A stretch of DNA of 33,042 bases from Mariprofundus micogutta (GTDB lineage: Bacteria; Pseudomonadota; Zetaproteobacteria; Mariprofundales; Mariprofundaceae), in contig NZ_BDFD01000024.1 of NCBI RefSeq assembly GCF_001895085.1, positions 1 to 33,042 of the forward strand. The letters are read 5' to 3'. Under the pieces are notes generated by a model. That model did not search any database, was not told the origin of the DNA, and saw only the letters and a list, made by a program, of their open reading frames with translations. Both the position numbers and the translations under genes were made by a program. Of the stretch, positions 1-8,764 are shown piece by piece. Position 1 is the first letter of the stretch; each line of letters opens with the position of its first letter.

Positions 1-74
1 GTTCCTGACAGAAAGACTGAAATATCGGCAACTGTTTTGATCTTCCTTTCGTCCATCTGGATAAGCATCCCCAT
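1..74 (-). CDS. Possible 5' end of a gene running off the left edge
   Basis: From an ATG at 74 the minus strand stays open for 24 codons to the window edge. It reads MGMLIQMDERKIKTVADISV and then FLSG, and alternative ATGs lie at codons 3 and 7. The mix of charged and hydrophobic residues looks protein-like, and the position, divergent from the kinase gene at 140, suits a gene start. There is no convincing Shine-Dalgarno site in front and the piece is too short to assign to a family. It could equally be a chance open frame. Confidence 0.3.
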   Translation of the reverse strand, partial: MGMLIQMDERKIKTVADISVFLSG

Positions 75-139
75 ATGATGGACAGGACAACTACGTTTTC
101 AGACTCATTTCATATTGGAAAAGACTCCATCTTGCGAGA

Positions 140-2251
140 ATGGGTGAAGAAGGCTATAAAGCAGGGATGGAATCTAGCGTAGAGATAGAGGCTTTGTCGG
201 TTTTTGATGACAGGCGCAAAGTCTTGGCATTGGTGCACATGAATGCAGCTGCCGCCCTCGTGCTGTTTAGTATCATTCAATATGTTGAACCGGGCTATTT
301 TCCTCTTGCTGTTACTGAGGCTGCTCTGGCAGTGGTCATGGTTATTAACTATTGGTGGATTGGTCGGGGTGCGGACCTGACTGTCATTGAAAATATTCTC
401 ATGCTTTGTGCCGTCATTCTGTTCTCGGCACTTGTCTATCTTGACAGTATTGAAAATACAGGTGTTTACTGGGTTGCAGGTTATCCTTTTGTCGCCTATT
501 TCGTGCACCCGGCCAGACAGGCCAAATTCTGGGTTGCCGGCTATGCATGTTTATTGGCTGCCACAGGTTTTCTGGTCTCTTTTGGTTTTATAGAACTTCC
601 TTACTCGGCTATTCAGGTGTTCTGCCTTGTTGCTGTTGTGCTGTTTTTTTCGGTGTTGTCACACATTTACAAGTCTCAGCTTGAACTGCGCACGCACCAA
701 CTGGCCCACTTCAACAGGCAACTGGAGCAGCAGCAGAAGCGTATGCAGGTTGTGCTGGATCATTCTCCAATTGGTATCTGGATGATTGATGCCGGGCGCC
801 ATATCCAGTTTCTCAATAAATCCTGGGTGACATGGAGCGGCATATCGGAAGAGCAAGCCAGAGAAGTTGATGATTATACCACCCTGCTATCTGATGAACT
901 GGCAGAAAGTTCTCTGCTTTCAGATCAGGCATGCCTGAATGGAGAGGGGGCTCATTATTTTAACCAAGAGGTACTTTGTGCCGACGATCAGTTGCGCACT
1001 TTTGATATGATTAAAGTTAAACTGACTGATTCACAGGGTAAGGTGACAGGGCTGGTCGGGTTTGCCATTGATATTACAGATAAACTACAGGCAGAGATCG
1101 AACAGGCGACGCTGGAGCGTCAGGTTCAGCATTCACAACGGCTTGAATCACTCGGGGTTATGGCTGGCGGTATTGCCCACGATTTTAACAATCTGCTGAC
1201 TGCGATTCAGGGTAGTGTCGAATTGGCAAAACTGGAAGGGAGCCTCAGTTCAGGCCTGCAGGAGTCGCTGGAGTGTATTGACACAGCATCAAAGGCTGCT
1301 GCAGACCTGTGCAGGCAAATGCTGGCTTATTCCGGCAAGGGCTTGTTTAAACCGGAACAGCTTCAGCTCTGCGACTTGGTTGATGAGATGCGATCTCTGC
1401 TTGATGTCTCTATCAGCAAAAACATTTCACTGCAGTTTCACCAATGCCAACAGAGCAGCCTGATTCAGGGTGATCGGGGCCAGATCAATCAGGTATTACT
1501 CAATTTGGTGATTAATGCATCAGAGGCGATTGGTACGAACGCCCCGGGTGAGATCAATATTTCCATTACTGTTGAGGATCTCAGCAACCCGGATACACAC
1601 AGCTTTTCAGGCGCTGAACTGATCCAGGGGCAATATGTGGTTCTTAAGGTTGAGGATAATGGCTGCGGTATGGATGCCGAAGTGATTGAACATATGTTTG
1701 ACCCGTTTTTTACCACCAAGTTTACCGGGCGCGGGCTCGGCATGAGTGCAATTCTGGGGATTTTAAATGCTCATGAAGGCGGGCTTGAAGTCACCAGCAC
1801 ACCTGGTTCCGGAACAACTATGACGGTCTGGTTCCCTCACCAGAATGGGATTCGGGATGATTCTCAAAAGCCTCAAACGCAGGCAGCCAATACATCCGGG
1901 CGTGTACTTGTGGTGGATGATGAACAGGCCGTTTTGAATGTTGCCAAGAGGATGCTGGAGCGGCTTGGTCTGGAGGTTGAGACAGCACACGATGGCAGAG
2001 AAGCGGTGGCGGCATATAGTGCTGATCAGAGATTTGACTGGGTGCTACTCGATGTAACGATGCCGGAGATGGATGGTGTGGAGTGCCTGAAAAAACTGCG
2101 TGAAATCAACCCTGACCTGTATGTGGTAATGTCATCCGGTTATGATCCTGAAAACGCTCTGGCACTGTCTGAAAACAGCATGCCGAATGATTTTCTGACC
2201 AAGCCATATACGATTGAAGCTTTACGGCAGGTGGTTGAAAAAACCGTGTAA
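140..2251 (+). CDS. Membrane-bound hybrid sensor histidine kinase with PAS and receiver domains
   Basis: A 703-residue hybrid two-component kinase of the inner membrane. Residues about 28-185 are hydrophobic and form five to six membrane helices. A PAS-type sensor region follows (about 205-320). The HisKA region has the phospho-accepting His347 in GGIAHDFNN. The HATPase domain shows the N-box (LLNLVINASEAI, Asn459), G1 box (Asp506 in DNGCGM), F-box FDPFFTTK and G2 box GRGLG. A C-terminal receiver carries the acidic pair VVDDE and the acceptor Asp638 in LLDVTMPEMDG, with Lys in LTKPY. By family knowledge the signal passes from His347 to Asp638 and then to a phosphotransfer protein or partner regulator; none is encoded nearby. 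The signal is unknown. ATG 140 has a weak ribosome site; ATG 167 (codon 10) is an alternative. The gene converges with the next one, with 17 bases between their stops. Confidence 0.9.
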   Translation: MGEEGYKAGMESSVEIEALSVFDDRRKVLALVHMNAAAALVLFSIIQYVEPGYFPLAVTEAALAVVMVINYWWIGRGADLTVIENILMLCAVILFSALVYLDSIENTGVYWVAGYPFVAYFVHPARQAKFWVAGYACLLAATGFLVSFGFIELPYSAIQVFCLVAVVLFFSVLSHIYKSQLELRTHQLAHFNRQLEQQQKRMQVVLDHSPIGIWMIDAGRHIQFLNKSWVTWSGISEEQAREVDDYTTLLSDELAESSLLSDQACLNGEGAHYFNQEVLCADDQLRTFDMIKVKLTDSQGKVTGLVGFAIDITDKLQAEIEQATLERQVQHSQRLESLGVMAGGIAHDFNNLLTAIQGSVELAKLEGSLSSGLQESLECIDTASKAAADLCRQMLAYSGKGLFKPEQLQLCDLVDEMRSLLDVSISKNISLQFHQCQQSSLIQGDRGQINQVLLNLVINASEAIGTNAPGEINISITVEDLSNPDTHSFSGAELIQGQYVVLKVEDNGCGMDAEVIEHMFDPFFTTKFTGRGLGMSAILGILNAHEGGLEVTSTPGSGTTMTVWFPHQNGIRDDSQKPQTQAANTSGRVLVVDDEQAVLNVAKRMLERLGLEVETAHDGREAVAAYSADQRFDWVLLDVTMPEMDGVECLKKLREINPDLYVVMSSGYDPENALALSENSMPNDFLTKPYTIEALRQVVEKTV

Positions 2252-2268
2252 AACAGTCGGCTGAATCG

Positions 2269-2901
2269 TCACTCACTTTTAAAGCCAATGCCTGCATGTG
2301 ATCCATCACAGTAAGGTTTACTGTTTGAGGCACCACAGCGACATAAAGCGCTTTTTGCACATACCCTTGCCGTTTTTCCGTTGCTATCACAGATGCTGTG
2401 CGGCCCAACCAGATAGAGCGGTCCGTCCTTCAGGGTTTTAATCTCAACGGATCCGGAGGCCTGTTTTTCATCAGGGTTAAAGACTGTAACTTCACCATCG
2501 TCCGTGAAACCGGCATCTGAGTGTGATCCATCGCAGTAAGGTTTGATTTTTGAAGCACCACAGCGGCAGAGGGTGGTGCGCGGTGAATCAGGCTTTTCGC
2601 CGTTCAATGTATAATCTGCATGAATGGTTAATGGGCCATCTTTTTCTACACTTACCGTGTTGACTGCTGGAGTGGCTTCTTTCGTTCTCTCTGTTTCATA
2701 TCTCAGTGCACCGGAAGGGCAGCTTTCAATAAGTTTGGCCAGTGTTTCCGCATCACAGGCATCGGGGTTGATCCAGGGGCCTTTTGCATTGGCCCTGAAT
2801 ACATCGGGCAATCCGTGTACACAATGTCCTGCATGGATGCAGCGAGCAGCATCGAAAAAAACAGTGGTCTCTTTGCCTTCGTATTTCTGAATCTTGCTCA
2901 T
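2269..2901 (-). CDS. Ferredoxin-like and double CDGSH iron-sulfur protein
   Basis: A 210-residue cytosolic iron-sulfur protein with three modules. Residues 15-70 resemble the divergent 4Fe-4S ferredoxin family (Fer4_19-like), with Cys21, Cys27, Cys49 and Cys61 as candidate ligands and the ending CPSGALRYE. Two CDGSH zinc-finger-like domains follow. The first has ligands Cys112, Cys114, Cys123 and His127, the second Cys187, Cys189, Cys198 and His202, each in the pattern CRCG...KPYCDGSH. By family knowledge each CDGSH binds a redox-active 2Fe-2S cluster through three Cys and one His. The start is well placed: AAGGAGG lies about eight bases before the ATG. It is the last gene of the minus-strand redox run and follows another CDGSH-bearing gene. 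A role in electron transfer or FeS handling under stress is inferred. Confidence 0.85.
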   Translation of the reverse strand: MSKIQKYEGKETTVFFDAARCIHAGHCVHGLPDVFRANAKGPWINPDACDAETLAKLIESCPSGALRYETERTKEATPAVNTVSVEKDGPLTIHADYTLNGEKPDSPRTTLCRCGASKIKPYCDGSHSDAGFTDDGEVTVFNPDEKQASGSVEIKTLKDGPLYLVGPHSICDSNGKTARVCAKSALCRCGASNSKPYCDGSHAGIGFKSE

Positions 2902-3009
2902 AACCCCTCCTTAGTCTCACACGGACTATTTTAGAAAACCGCTTTAAAGTGACCACACAATAAAGCCCGCTAATATGAACATCTACAAGGTTCTTGGGTC
3001 ACCTGATAC

Positions 3010-4551
3010 TTAATTGTTGCCAATGCCTGAATATTCAACTCCGGATAACATAGAGAGATCGTAATTCCATGTCGCTAAATCATTTTTATTGAATTTGTTA
3101 AAATGATCATGGCCACAGGCACGCGCCATGACCTGCATCAATTCAGAAGAGGCATTGAAAAAGTTGTTTAGCCGTTTTGAAGCCATATCAATATCCAGTC
3201 GTTGCCTCAGTTCAGGTTTCTGTGTTGCAATGCCTGCCGGACAGTTGTTGGTGTTGCACATTCTTGCTGCAACACATCCAATGGCCTGCATGGCACTGTT
3301 TGAAATCGCTACGCCATCGGCACCGAGAGCGAGAGCCTTCACAAAATCTACCGGCACACGCAAACCGCCGGTGATAATCAGAGTGACGCGGCCGCTGGCG
3401 CCCTGTTGATCCAGGTGCCGGCGTGCCCTTGCCAGCGCCGGGATGGTTGGAACACTGATATGGTCTCTGAACATCTCAGGGGCAGCTCCTGTGCCTCCTC
3501 CCCGGCCATCCAGAATGATATAATCTGCACTGGCATCGAGTGCAAACTGAATGTCCTTTTCAATATGATTGGCACTCAGTTTGAAACCAATTGGAACACC
3601 ACCTGTAATTTCTCGAACACGATCGGCAAAATGTTTGAAGTCGGATACACTTGAGAGATTCGTGAATGTTGGAGGAGATATCGCGGGTTCACCTTCAGGG
3701 ATACCTCTCACCTGGGATATCTTTCCTCTGTTTTTGTTGCCGGGAAGATGACCTCCAGTTCCTGTTTTTGCACCCTGGCCACCTTTAAAGTGGAAGGCCT
3801 GAATCTTTTTCAATAAGGCTTCACTGTAACCGAACTGTGCACTTGCAAGTTCATAAAAGTAGCGTGAATTTTCTGCCTGCTCTTCGGGCAACATGCCGCC
3901 TTCTCCCGAGCAGATGCCTGTGCCTGCAAGCTCCGCCCCTCTGGCCAGTGATACTTTTGCCTCTTCAGAGAGTGCGCCAAAACTCATGTCTGAGACAAAC
4001 AGGGGAATATTCAGGAGTAGAGGTTTTTCAGCCTCTGGGCCAATGATTAGTTCCGTACCTACGGCCTGATCTTCAAACAGGGGTTTGGTTGCCATCTGGG
4101 CTGCCATGATCTGCAGTTCATCCCAATGTGGCAGTGTGTTACGAGGTACACCCATCGAGGTCATCGGCCCGTGATGTCCAAGCCTGGACAAACCCTCTTT
4201 GGCGAGCTGGTGAATAAAAGCGACGGTTGGCTCCTCAGGTGTGGGTTCTGCATCAGGTAAAAGACCTGCCTTCTGTTTTACCCCCGGCCCTTCACTACCG
4301 ACCTGATCTGATGAGAACTGTTTATGGGAAGCATCGCAAAATGGTGAATTCTGTGAATGTTTGCATGCGCAGAGCCACGCCTCCTGATCTTCATCCACCG
4401 TAATGACACGCGGAGTAAATGATGTTCCCACATGCGAACCATCACAAAAAGGCTGGCTTTTTGAGCGTCCACAAGTGCAAAAATGATACTCCTGGCCTTT
4501 GGATAAATTGACCTTAACAGGTTTATTGTCGGCAATGACAGGTTTGCTCAT
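3010..4551 (-). CDS. Twin CDGSH domain fused to FMN-binding glutamate synthase-like domain
   Basis: A 513-residue fusion. The N-terminus has two CDGSH-type sites: Cys25, Cys27, Cys36, His40 (CDGSH) and Cys61, Cys63, Cys72, His76 in a CDASH variant. After a linker, residues about 130-500 match the FMN-binding synthase domain of glutamate synthase, with GGQGAKTGTGGHLPG, the barrel segment ILDGRGGGTGAAPEM, and the cysteines of the 3Fe-4S site in CNTNNCPAGIATQ. The glutaminase and central domains of full-length GltB are absent, so true glutamate synthase activity is uncertain; stand-alone proteins of this class are usually only named as synthase-related. The start chosen is the ATG at 4551, eight bases after GGAG; TTG 4569 and ATG 4557 are in frame but fit the ribosome site worse. 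It lies between the pirin gene and the ferredoxin/CDGSH gene. Confidence 0.85.
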   Translation of the reverse strand: MSKPVIADNKPVKVNLSKGQEYHFCTCGRSKSQPFCDGSHVGTSFTPRVITVDEDQEAWLCACKHSQNSPFCDASHKQFSSDQVGSEGPGVKQKAGLLPDAEPTPEEPTVAFIHQLAKEGLSRLGHHGPMTSMGVPRNTLPHWDELQIMAAQMATKPLFEDQAVGTELIIGPEAEKPLLLNIPLFVSDMSFGALSEEAKVSLARGAELAGTGICSGEGGMLPEEQAENSRYFYELASAQFGYSEALLKKIQAFHFKGGQGAKTGTGGHLPGNKNRGKISQVRGIPEGEPAISPPTFTNLSSVSDFKHFADRVREITGGVPIGFKLSANHIEKDIQFALDASADYIILDGRGGGTGAAPEMFRDHISVPTIPALARARRHLDQQGASGRVTLIITGGLRVPVDFVKALALGADGVAISNSAMQAIGCVAARMCNTNNCPAGIATQKPELRQRLDIDMASKRLNNFFNASSELMQVMARACGHDHFNKFNKNDLATWNYDLSMLSGVEYSGIGNN

Positions 4552-4615
4552 ATTCATTTCTCCAATCAAAAAGTACTAAAATACAGTCTCAAAGCTGGTG
4601 CGTATTACCATGAAC

Positions 4616-5335
4616 TTAATCAACAAACGGGCCATGCTGATATATGCTTTCATGATGAGGTATACCGAAACACCACATAAATCGAGTGTCCTCTGTGGCG
4701 TTGATTGTTAATGAATGCTCAGCATCTGCATAAGCAGCAGCCCCGGCACTGACTGTTTCACCATTCACATCTACAGAGCCTTCTACTACATACATGAAAC
4801 CACGGAAATCTTCGCTTATGTTACGCTCAATAGATGCACCTGCTTCAATAGAAATATCCAGATATTCGACATCTGTTTTTAACCGGATTGCGCTTCCCTC
4901 TCCAACAATGGTGCGAATGAGACCACCATCAAAAGTGGTTTCTGAAATGATATCCTTATCTACCTGTTGATAATCAGGGTCTAACCCTTTCAAACGCTTC
5001 GGCAGGTTAATCCACAATTGAATACCAGCCGCATGACCATCTGGCATCTCCGAATGAACAATGCCTCGGCCTGCGGTAAAGCGCTGGGCACCGCCACCGT
5101 ATACTGTGCCTCTGTTACCAAGGTTGTCGGTGTGCTGCATGCCGCCAGCAAACATATAGGTGATTGCCTCAAAGCCGCGGTGAGGATGATCAGGGAAGCC
5201 ACCGCCTGAAACCTCAAAATGATCCCACAGGACAAATGGGTCGAAATTCCGCAGTCCGTGCAGTGGCATGAGTCGTTTGACTGTTACCCCGTCACCTTCA
5301 GGCACACTGACGCTTTGCACGATAGTGATGCTCAT
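4616..5335 (-). CDS. Pirin family protein
   Basis: A 239-residue bicupin of the pirin family. The N-terminal cupin carries the metal-site residues His50 and His52 (FPDHPHRGFE) and His94 and Glu96 (GRGIVHSEMP), the usual iron set of pirins. The family includes quercetin 2,3-dioxygenases such as E. coli YhhW and redox-sensing transcription cofactors; which applies here cannot be told from sequence. The length is typical. Its ATG overlaps the stop of the upstream glutathionyl-hydroquinone reductase gene by four bases (ATGA), so the two are almost certainly translated from one message. The pairing with thiol and quinone reductases supports a role in aromatic or electrophile stress (inference). 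Confidence 0.88.
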   Translation of the reverse strand: MSITIVQSVSVPEGDGVTVKRLMPLHGLRNFDPFVLWDHFEVSGGGFPDHPHRGFEAITYMFAGGMQHTDNLGNRGTVYGGGAQRFTAGRGIVHSEMPDGHAAGIQLWINLPKRLKGLDPDYQQVDKDIISETTFDGGLIRTIVGEGSAIRLKTDVEYLDISIEAGASIERNISEDFRGFMYVVEGSVDVNGETVSAGAAAYADAEHSLTINATEDTRFMWCFGIPHHESIYQHGPFVD

Positions 5336-6288
5336 GCTGAAAACCTGTCCCTGTCATGCGGGGCATTAAAACCGAGTGTTGGGCCTTTAGGTACAATGCG
5401 GGTCGGGTTGATCGATTCGTGGCTGTAGAAGTAATGATCTTTAATATGCCTGAAACTCACCGTTTCAACGATACCCGGTTGCTGATACAGATCACGCAGG
5501 TATCCCCATAGGTTGGGCATATCGGTAATGCGATTGCGGTTACATTTAAAGTGTGAGTAGTAGACCACATCAAAGCGAAGCAGGGTGGTAAACAGGCGCC
5601 AGTCTGCTTCAGTGATGCGGTTGTCGATCAGATAACGCTGGTTGGAAAGTCTGGCTTCCACATGGTCGAGAGCAGCAAACAGGTTATCGAAAGCCTCTTC
5701 ATAAGCATTTTGTGCTGTAGCAAAGCCACATTTATACACGCCATTGTTGATGCCATCATAGATAAATGCATTGATGGTATCGATTTCTGCACGCAGCTCC
5801 TGAGGATAATAGTCATCAGTGTTGCCGGTCAGATCATTAAAGCCTGAATTGAATATGCGAATAATTTCAGCGGATTCATTACATACTACGGTTTCGTTCT
5901 GCTTGTCCCACAGGATCGGCACGGTGACGCGACCCGTATAATGAGGGTCAGCTTTATGATAAAGCTGATGGGCATGGGTGAACCCATACAGCGGTTCAGG
6001 TTCGGAAAACTGCCATCCCTGATCCAGCATATGGGCATCAACCACGGTGACCGGAATAAGCTTCTCCAGCGATTTCAGTTTACGAAAGATCAGTGCACGA
6101 TGTGCCCAGGGACAGGCCAGTGAAACATAGAGGTGATAGCGATCTTTTTCGGCGGAGAAACGGACATCACCGGCTTCATCAGGGCCAAACTGGCAATGAA
6201 ATTTTGATGCGGCGCGATGGAATTTACCATCCTTTGAAGCCCATTTCCCATCATCTGTTTCCCAGATGCCGTCAATCATCATGCCCAT
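5332..6288 (-). CDS. yqjG: Glutathionyl-hydroquinone reductase (Xi-class GST, YqjG type)
   Basis: A 318-residue cytosolic enzyme of the Xi-class glutathione transferases. Members reduce glutathionyl-hydroquinones to hydroquinones and free them from glutathione. The catalytic cysteine lies in SLACPWAHRALIFRKL, near residue 58, in the sequence context of E. coli YqjG and yeast ECM4. The thioredoxin-like half is followed by the helical domain (ELRAEIDTINAFIYDGINNG, then RYLIDNRITEADWRLF). The start overlaps the stop of the upstream ene-reductase by one base (TAATG), and its own stop overlaps the pirin start by four. This strict coupling with an Old Yellow Enzyme and pirin points to one quinone/electrophile detoxification unit. 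Confidence 0.92.
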   Translation of the reverse strand: MGMMIDGIWETDDGKWASKDGKFHRAASKFHCQFGPDEAGDVRFSAEKDRYHLYVSLACPWAHRALIFRKLKSLEKLIPVTVVDAHMLDQGWQFSEPEPLYGFTHAHQLYHKADPHYTGRVTVPILWDKQNETVVCNESAEIIRIFNSGFNDLTGNTDDYYPQELRAEIDTINAFIYDGINNGVYKCGFATAQNAYEEAFDNLFAALDHVEARLSNQRYLIDNRITEADWRLFTTLLRFDVVYYSHFKCNRNRITDMPNLWGYLRDLYQQPGIVETVSFRHIKDHYFYSHESINPTRIVPKGPTLGFNAPHDRDRFSA

Positions 6289-7361
6289 TAGTCCGCTCCG
6301 AGTGCCGGATAATCAGTATAGCCGTGTTCATTGCCGCCGTAGAAAGTGGTCTGATCTGCTTCATTGAGCGGAGCATCGATACGAAAACGCTCAGGAAGAT
6401 CCGGATTGGCCAGGAACGGGATACCGAAGGCGACCATATCTGCGGCTTTAGAAGCGATCACCTGCTCGGCTCGATCCCGGTCATAACCACCATTGGCAAT
6501 ATACCGACCGTCAAAACTCGCGCGCAATTGCGAAACATCAAAATCGGGATCAGATTGCCCTGTCATATCTACTTCCACGACGTGCAGATAGGCCAATCCC
6601 CGCCCGCTCAGGCTTGCAGCGACGTGATTAAATGTAGCTTGAGGATCGGAATCGGAGATGTCGTTAAATGCATTAACCGGTGAAATGCGAACGCCGACCT
6701 TGTCAAAGCCGATCTCATTGCCAACAGTAGTGACGATTTCCAGTAACAGGCGAGTTCTGTTCTCCAGTGAACCGCCGTACTGGTCTGTGCGTTGGTTGCT
6801 GCCATCGCGAATAAACTGGTCAATCAGATAGCCGTTGGCAGCATGAATTTCCACACCGTCAAACCCGGCCTGATCTGCACAGGCAGCGGCATGGCGATAC
6901 TGCTCGACAATGCCCGGTATTTCAGGTGTTTCCAGAGCACGTGGTTCTACAAATGGTTTTAGTCCCTCAAAGGTAAAGGCATCACCTGCTGCAGCGATCG
7001 CTGAAGGTGCAACAGGCAGTTCCCCATCATGAAAATCGGGATGTGATATGCGCCCGCAATGCCAGAGTTGGGCAAAAATTCGACCATCTTTGGCATGTAC
7101 TGCATCGGTAGCCAGTTTCCAACCCTTAGCCTGTTGCTGGTTATAAATACCCGGCGTGGCCGGATAACCCACCGCTTGTTCGGAAACCTGCGTGCCTTCG
7201 GTGATAATCAGACCTGCACCTGCTCGTTGAGCATAATGTTCAGCCATCATGGCATTGGCGATATTGTCCGGTGCCCGGTTGCGTGTCATCGGCGCCATCA
7301 CCATGCGATTGCTCAACTTGTGTCCGGCCAGCTCTATATTTGTAAACAGATTTTTGCTCAT
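6288..7361 (-). CDS. nemA: Old Yellow Enzyme family ene-reductase (NemA-like)
   Basis: A 357-residue FMN-dependent alkene reductase of the Old Yellow Enzyme family. By family knowledge it uses NAD(P)H to reduce activated double bonds, quinones and similar electrophiles. It shows the N-terminal VMAPMTRNRA, the substrate/FMN residues His173, Asn176 and Tyr178 in EIHAANGYLIDQF, and GGSLENRTRLLLEI. The start is the ATG at 7361, preceded at five bases by AGGAG. The longer open frame up to 7439 begins in low-complexity sequence and has no support. It is co-transcribed with the glutathionyl-hydroquinone reductase. The symbol nemA is by resemblance; the exact substrate is not known. Confidence 0.9.
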   Translation of the reverse strand: MSKNLFTNIELAGHKLSNRMVMAPMTRNRAPDNIANAMMAEHYAQRAGAGLIITEGTQVSEQAVGYPATPGIYNQQQAKGWKLATDAVHAKDGRIFAQLWHCGRISHPDFHDGELPVAPSAIAAAGDAFTFEGLKPFVEPRALETPEIPGIVEQYRHAAACADQAGFDGVEIHAANGYLIDQFIRDGSNQRTDQYGGSLENRTRLLLEIVTTVGNEIGFDKVGVRISPVNAFNDISDSDPQATFNHVAASLSGRGLAYLHVVEVDMTGQSDPDFDVSQLRASFDGRYIANGGYDRDRAEQVIASKAADMVAFGIPFLANPDLPERFRIDAPLNEADQTTFYGGNEHGYTDYPALGAD

Positions 7362-7397
7362 TGTTGCTCCTGAATGATGAGGGTAAACCTCTGCGTA

Positions 7398-7432
7398 CCG
7401 GAAGCCACGAGGGGAGGGGGAGGGGCTTCCGG
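7398..7432. repeat. Inverted repeat with G-rich loop
   Basis: CCGGAAGCC (7398-7406) and GGCTTCCGG (7424-7432) form a perfect 9-bp stem around a 17-base loop. On the plus strand the loop contains the runs GGGG, GGGGG and GGGG separated by single A. It lies between the yceI stop and the ene-reductase start. There is no T-run on either side, so it is not a classic intrinsic terminator. It may be an attenuating or RNA-processing hairpin between the two minus-strand genes. Confidence 0.5.
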
Positions 7433-7502
7433 CACACATTGGATTTGTTATGACTTTGGAATCGTCATTTAGCTATCGCGTGCAGGGTGCACCGGCGCGT
7501 GC

Positions 7503-8087
7503 TTATTGACGAACGCCTTCGATGGAGAAAAACAGCTCTACGTTTTCAGCGACAGGGCCGAGCATGCCGGCTTTTTTCATATTGTAGTCAGACAGATGAA
7601 GCGTGGTTGAACCTTCAAAGCCACGGCGGAATCCACCCCATGGGTCTTTACCTGCTCCGATCTGGGTAACAATGAATGTAATCTCTTTGCTAACGCCGCG
7701 CAGGGTAAATTTACCTTTTAGCAGACCTTTGCCATTGCCTTTGTCTTCAAAGCTGGTGCTGGTGAAGCTGGCTTTAGGAAACTTCGCAACGTCAAAGAAA
7801 TCAGCACTGCGCAGATGTTTGTCTCGTTCAGCATGGTTTGAGTCAATGCTGGCCACATCGATTTCTGTTGTGACACTGTTATTGGCAGGATTCTTTTCAT
7901 CATAGGTATAAGAGCCTGTGAATGTGTTGAAATTGCCGATCAGCCAGCTGTAACCCAGGTGTTTTACCTTGAACTGGATAAAGGCGTGCTGCCCTTTGAT
8001 GTCGAAGGCATAGTTTTCAGTGGCCTGTGCTGAGGTAGTGATGCCAAGTGCCAGTATCAGTGATGTTAAGAGGTATTTCAGTTTCAT
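7503..8087 (-). CDS. yceI: YceI family periplasmic isoprenoid-binding protein
   Basis: A 194-residue exported protein. Residues 1-22 form a signal peptide (MKLKYLLTSLILALGITTSA, cleavage after AQA). The mature part has the YceI lipocalin-like beta-barrel features: FDIKGQHAFIQFKVKHLGYS near the N-terminus, then DVASIDSNHAERDKHLRSADFF and FTLRGVSKEITFIV. By family knowledge these proteins bind polyisoprenoid chains, including quinone-type lipids, in the periplasm. AAGGAG lies seven bases before the ATG. The gene starts 13 bases after the cytochrome b561 stop, the common CybB-YceI pairing, so one transcript is likely. Confidence 0.92.
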   Translation of the reverse strand: MKLKYLLTSLILALGITTSAQATENYAFDIKGQHAFIQFKVKHLGYSWLIGNFNTFTGSYTYDEKNPANNSVTTEIDVASIDSNHAERDKHLRSADFFDVAKFPKASFTSTSFEDKGNGKGLLKGKFTLRGVSKEITFIVTQIGAGKDPWGGFRRGFEGSTTLHLSDYNMKKAGMLGPVAENVELFFSIEGVRQ

Positions 8088-8100
8088 ATTGTTCTCCTTT

Positions 8101-8658
8101 TTAGTTGTGAAGCTTGTTTTTGGTTTTACCTAACATACGCAGTAACGTGGTGTCCTTGTCTATAAAATGGTGTTTCAGAGCTGCAGCTGCATGTGCAGCA
8201 GCAAGTCCGATAGCCGCACAGGCGACATACAGATGAATAAGGCCGATCAGATCTGCCTCATCTTTGTTAAACGAGAGGCTGGCCGGCACAGTGAATAGTC
8301 CGAAAATATCAATGCCGACACCTTCTGCTGTAGGGATCAGGTATCCGGTGATGGTGATGGTGAATAGCAACAGGTAATGCATACGATGCACTAGCAGTGC
8401 AATAAATTTCTCCCAGACTTCCCCCATGAGGTCAGGGCGTGTGTTAGTCAATCTCCATCCGAAGCGGAAGATGAGTGCGAACAGGAGCAGCATGCCGACT
8501 GCCTTATGAATATACGGCGCATCGTGATACCAGCTGTCATAGTAATTCAGCTCTACCATCCACAGGCCAAGAGCGAACATACCGAAAATGACGATGGCCA
8601 TCAGCCAGTGCATAAAGATGGCAATTGAGCCGTATGATGTGGATGTATTGCGTAACAT
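8101..8658 (-). CDS. cybB: Cytochrome b561, di-heme membrane protein
   Basis: A 185-residue inner-membrane protein of the bacterial cytochrome b561 (CybB) family with four helices. Candidate heme ligands His17, His51, His142 and His156 have the same spacing as the four axial histidines of E. coli CybB. Members oxidise quinol; E. coli CybB is a superoxide:ubiquinone oxidoreductase. The start at 8658 is set by AAAGGAGG eight bases upstream; the open frame continues to 8760 but that part has no ribosome site. It is the first gene of the minus-strand run. A TATAAT (8764-8759, minus strand) about 100 bases upstream is the likely -10 box. Confidence 0.9.
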   Translation of the reverse strand: MLRNTSTSYGSIAIFMHWLMAIVIFGMFALGLWMVELNYYDSWYHDAPYIHKAVGMLLLFALIFRFGWRLTNTRPDLMGEVWEKFIALLVHRMHYLLLFTITITGYLIPTAEGVGIDIFGLFTVPASLSFNKDEADLIGLIHLYVACAAIGLAAAHAAAALKHHFIDKDTTLLRMLGKTKNKLHN

Positions 8659-8758
8659 TGACTGTGCCTCCTTTACTGTTTCGATGGTGGAATAATCGGC
8701 TTTATGATGATTTAAAAAAAGTATAAAAATATGATAGACATGATTGATAAATCGAATC

Positions 8759-8764
8759 ATTATA
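8759..8764 (-). promoter_or_regulatory. Candidate -10 box for the cybB-yceI transcript
   Basis: The minus strand reads a perfect TATAAT here, 95-100 bases before the cybB ATG. No good TTGACA lies at the proper spacing. The -35 position falls inside the left 33-bp inverted repeat, which would suit a promoter needing an activator such as the divergent LysR protein. Confidence 0.35.

Noticed and set aside
6093-6683. 196-codon plus-strand frame
   Set aside because: It is antisense to two well-supported coupled enzyme genes, has no recognisable features and has no ribosome site.
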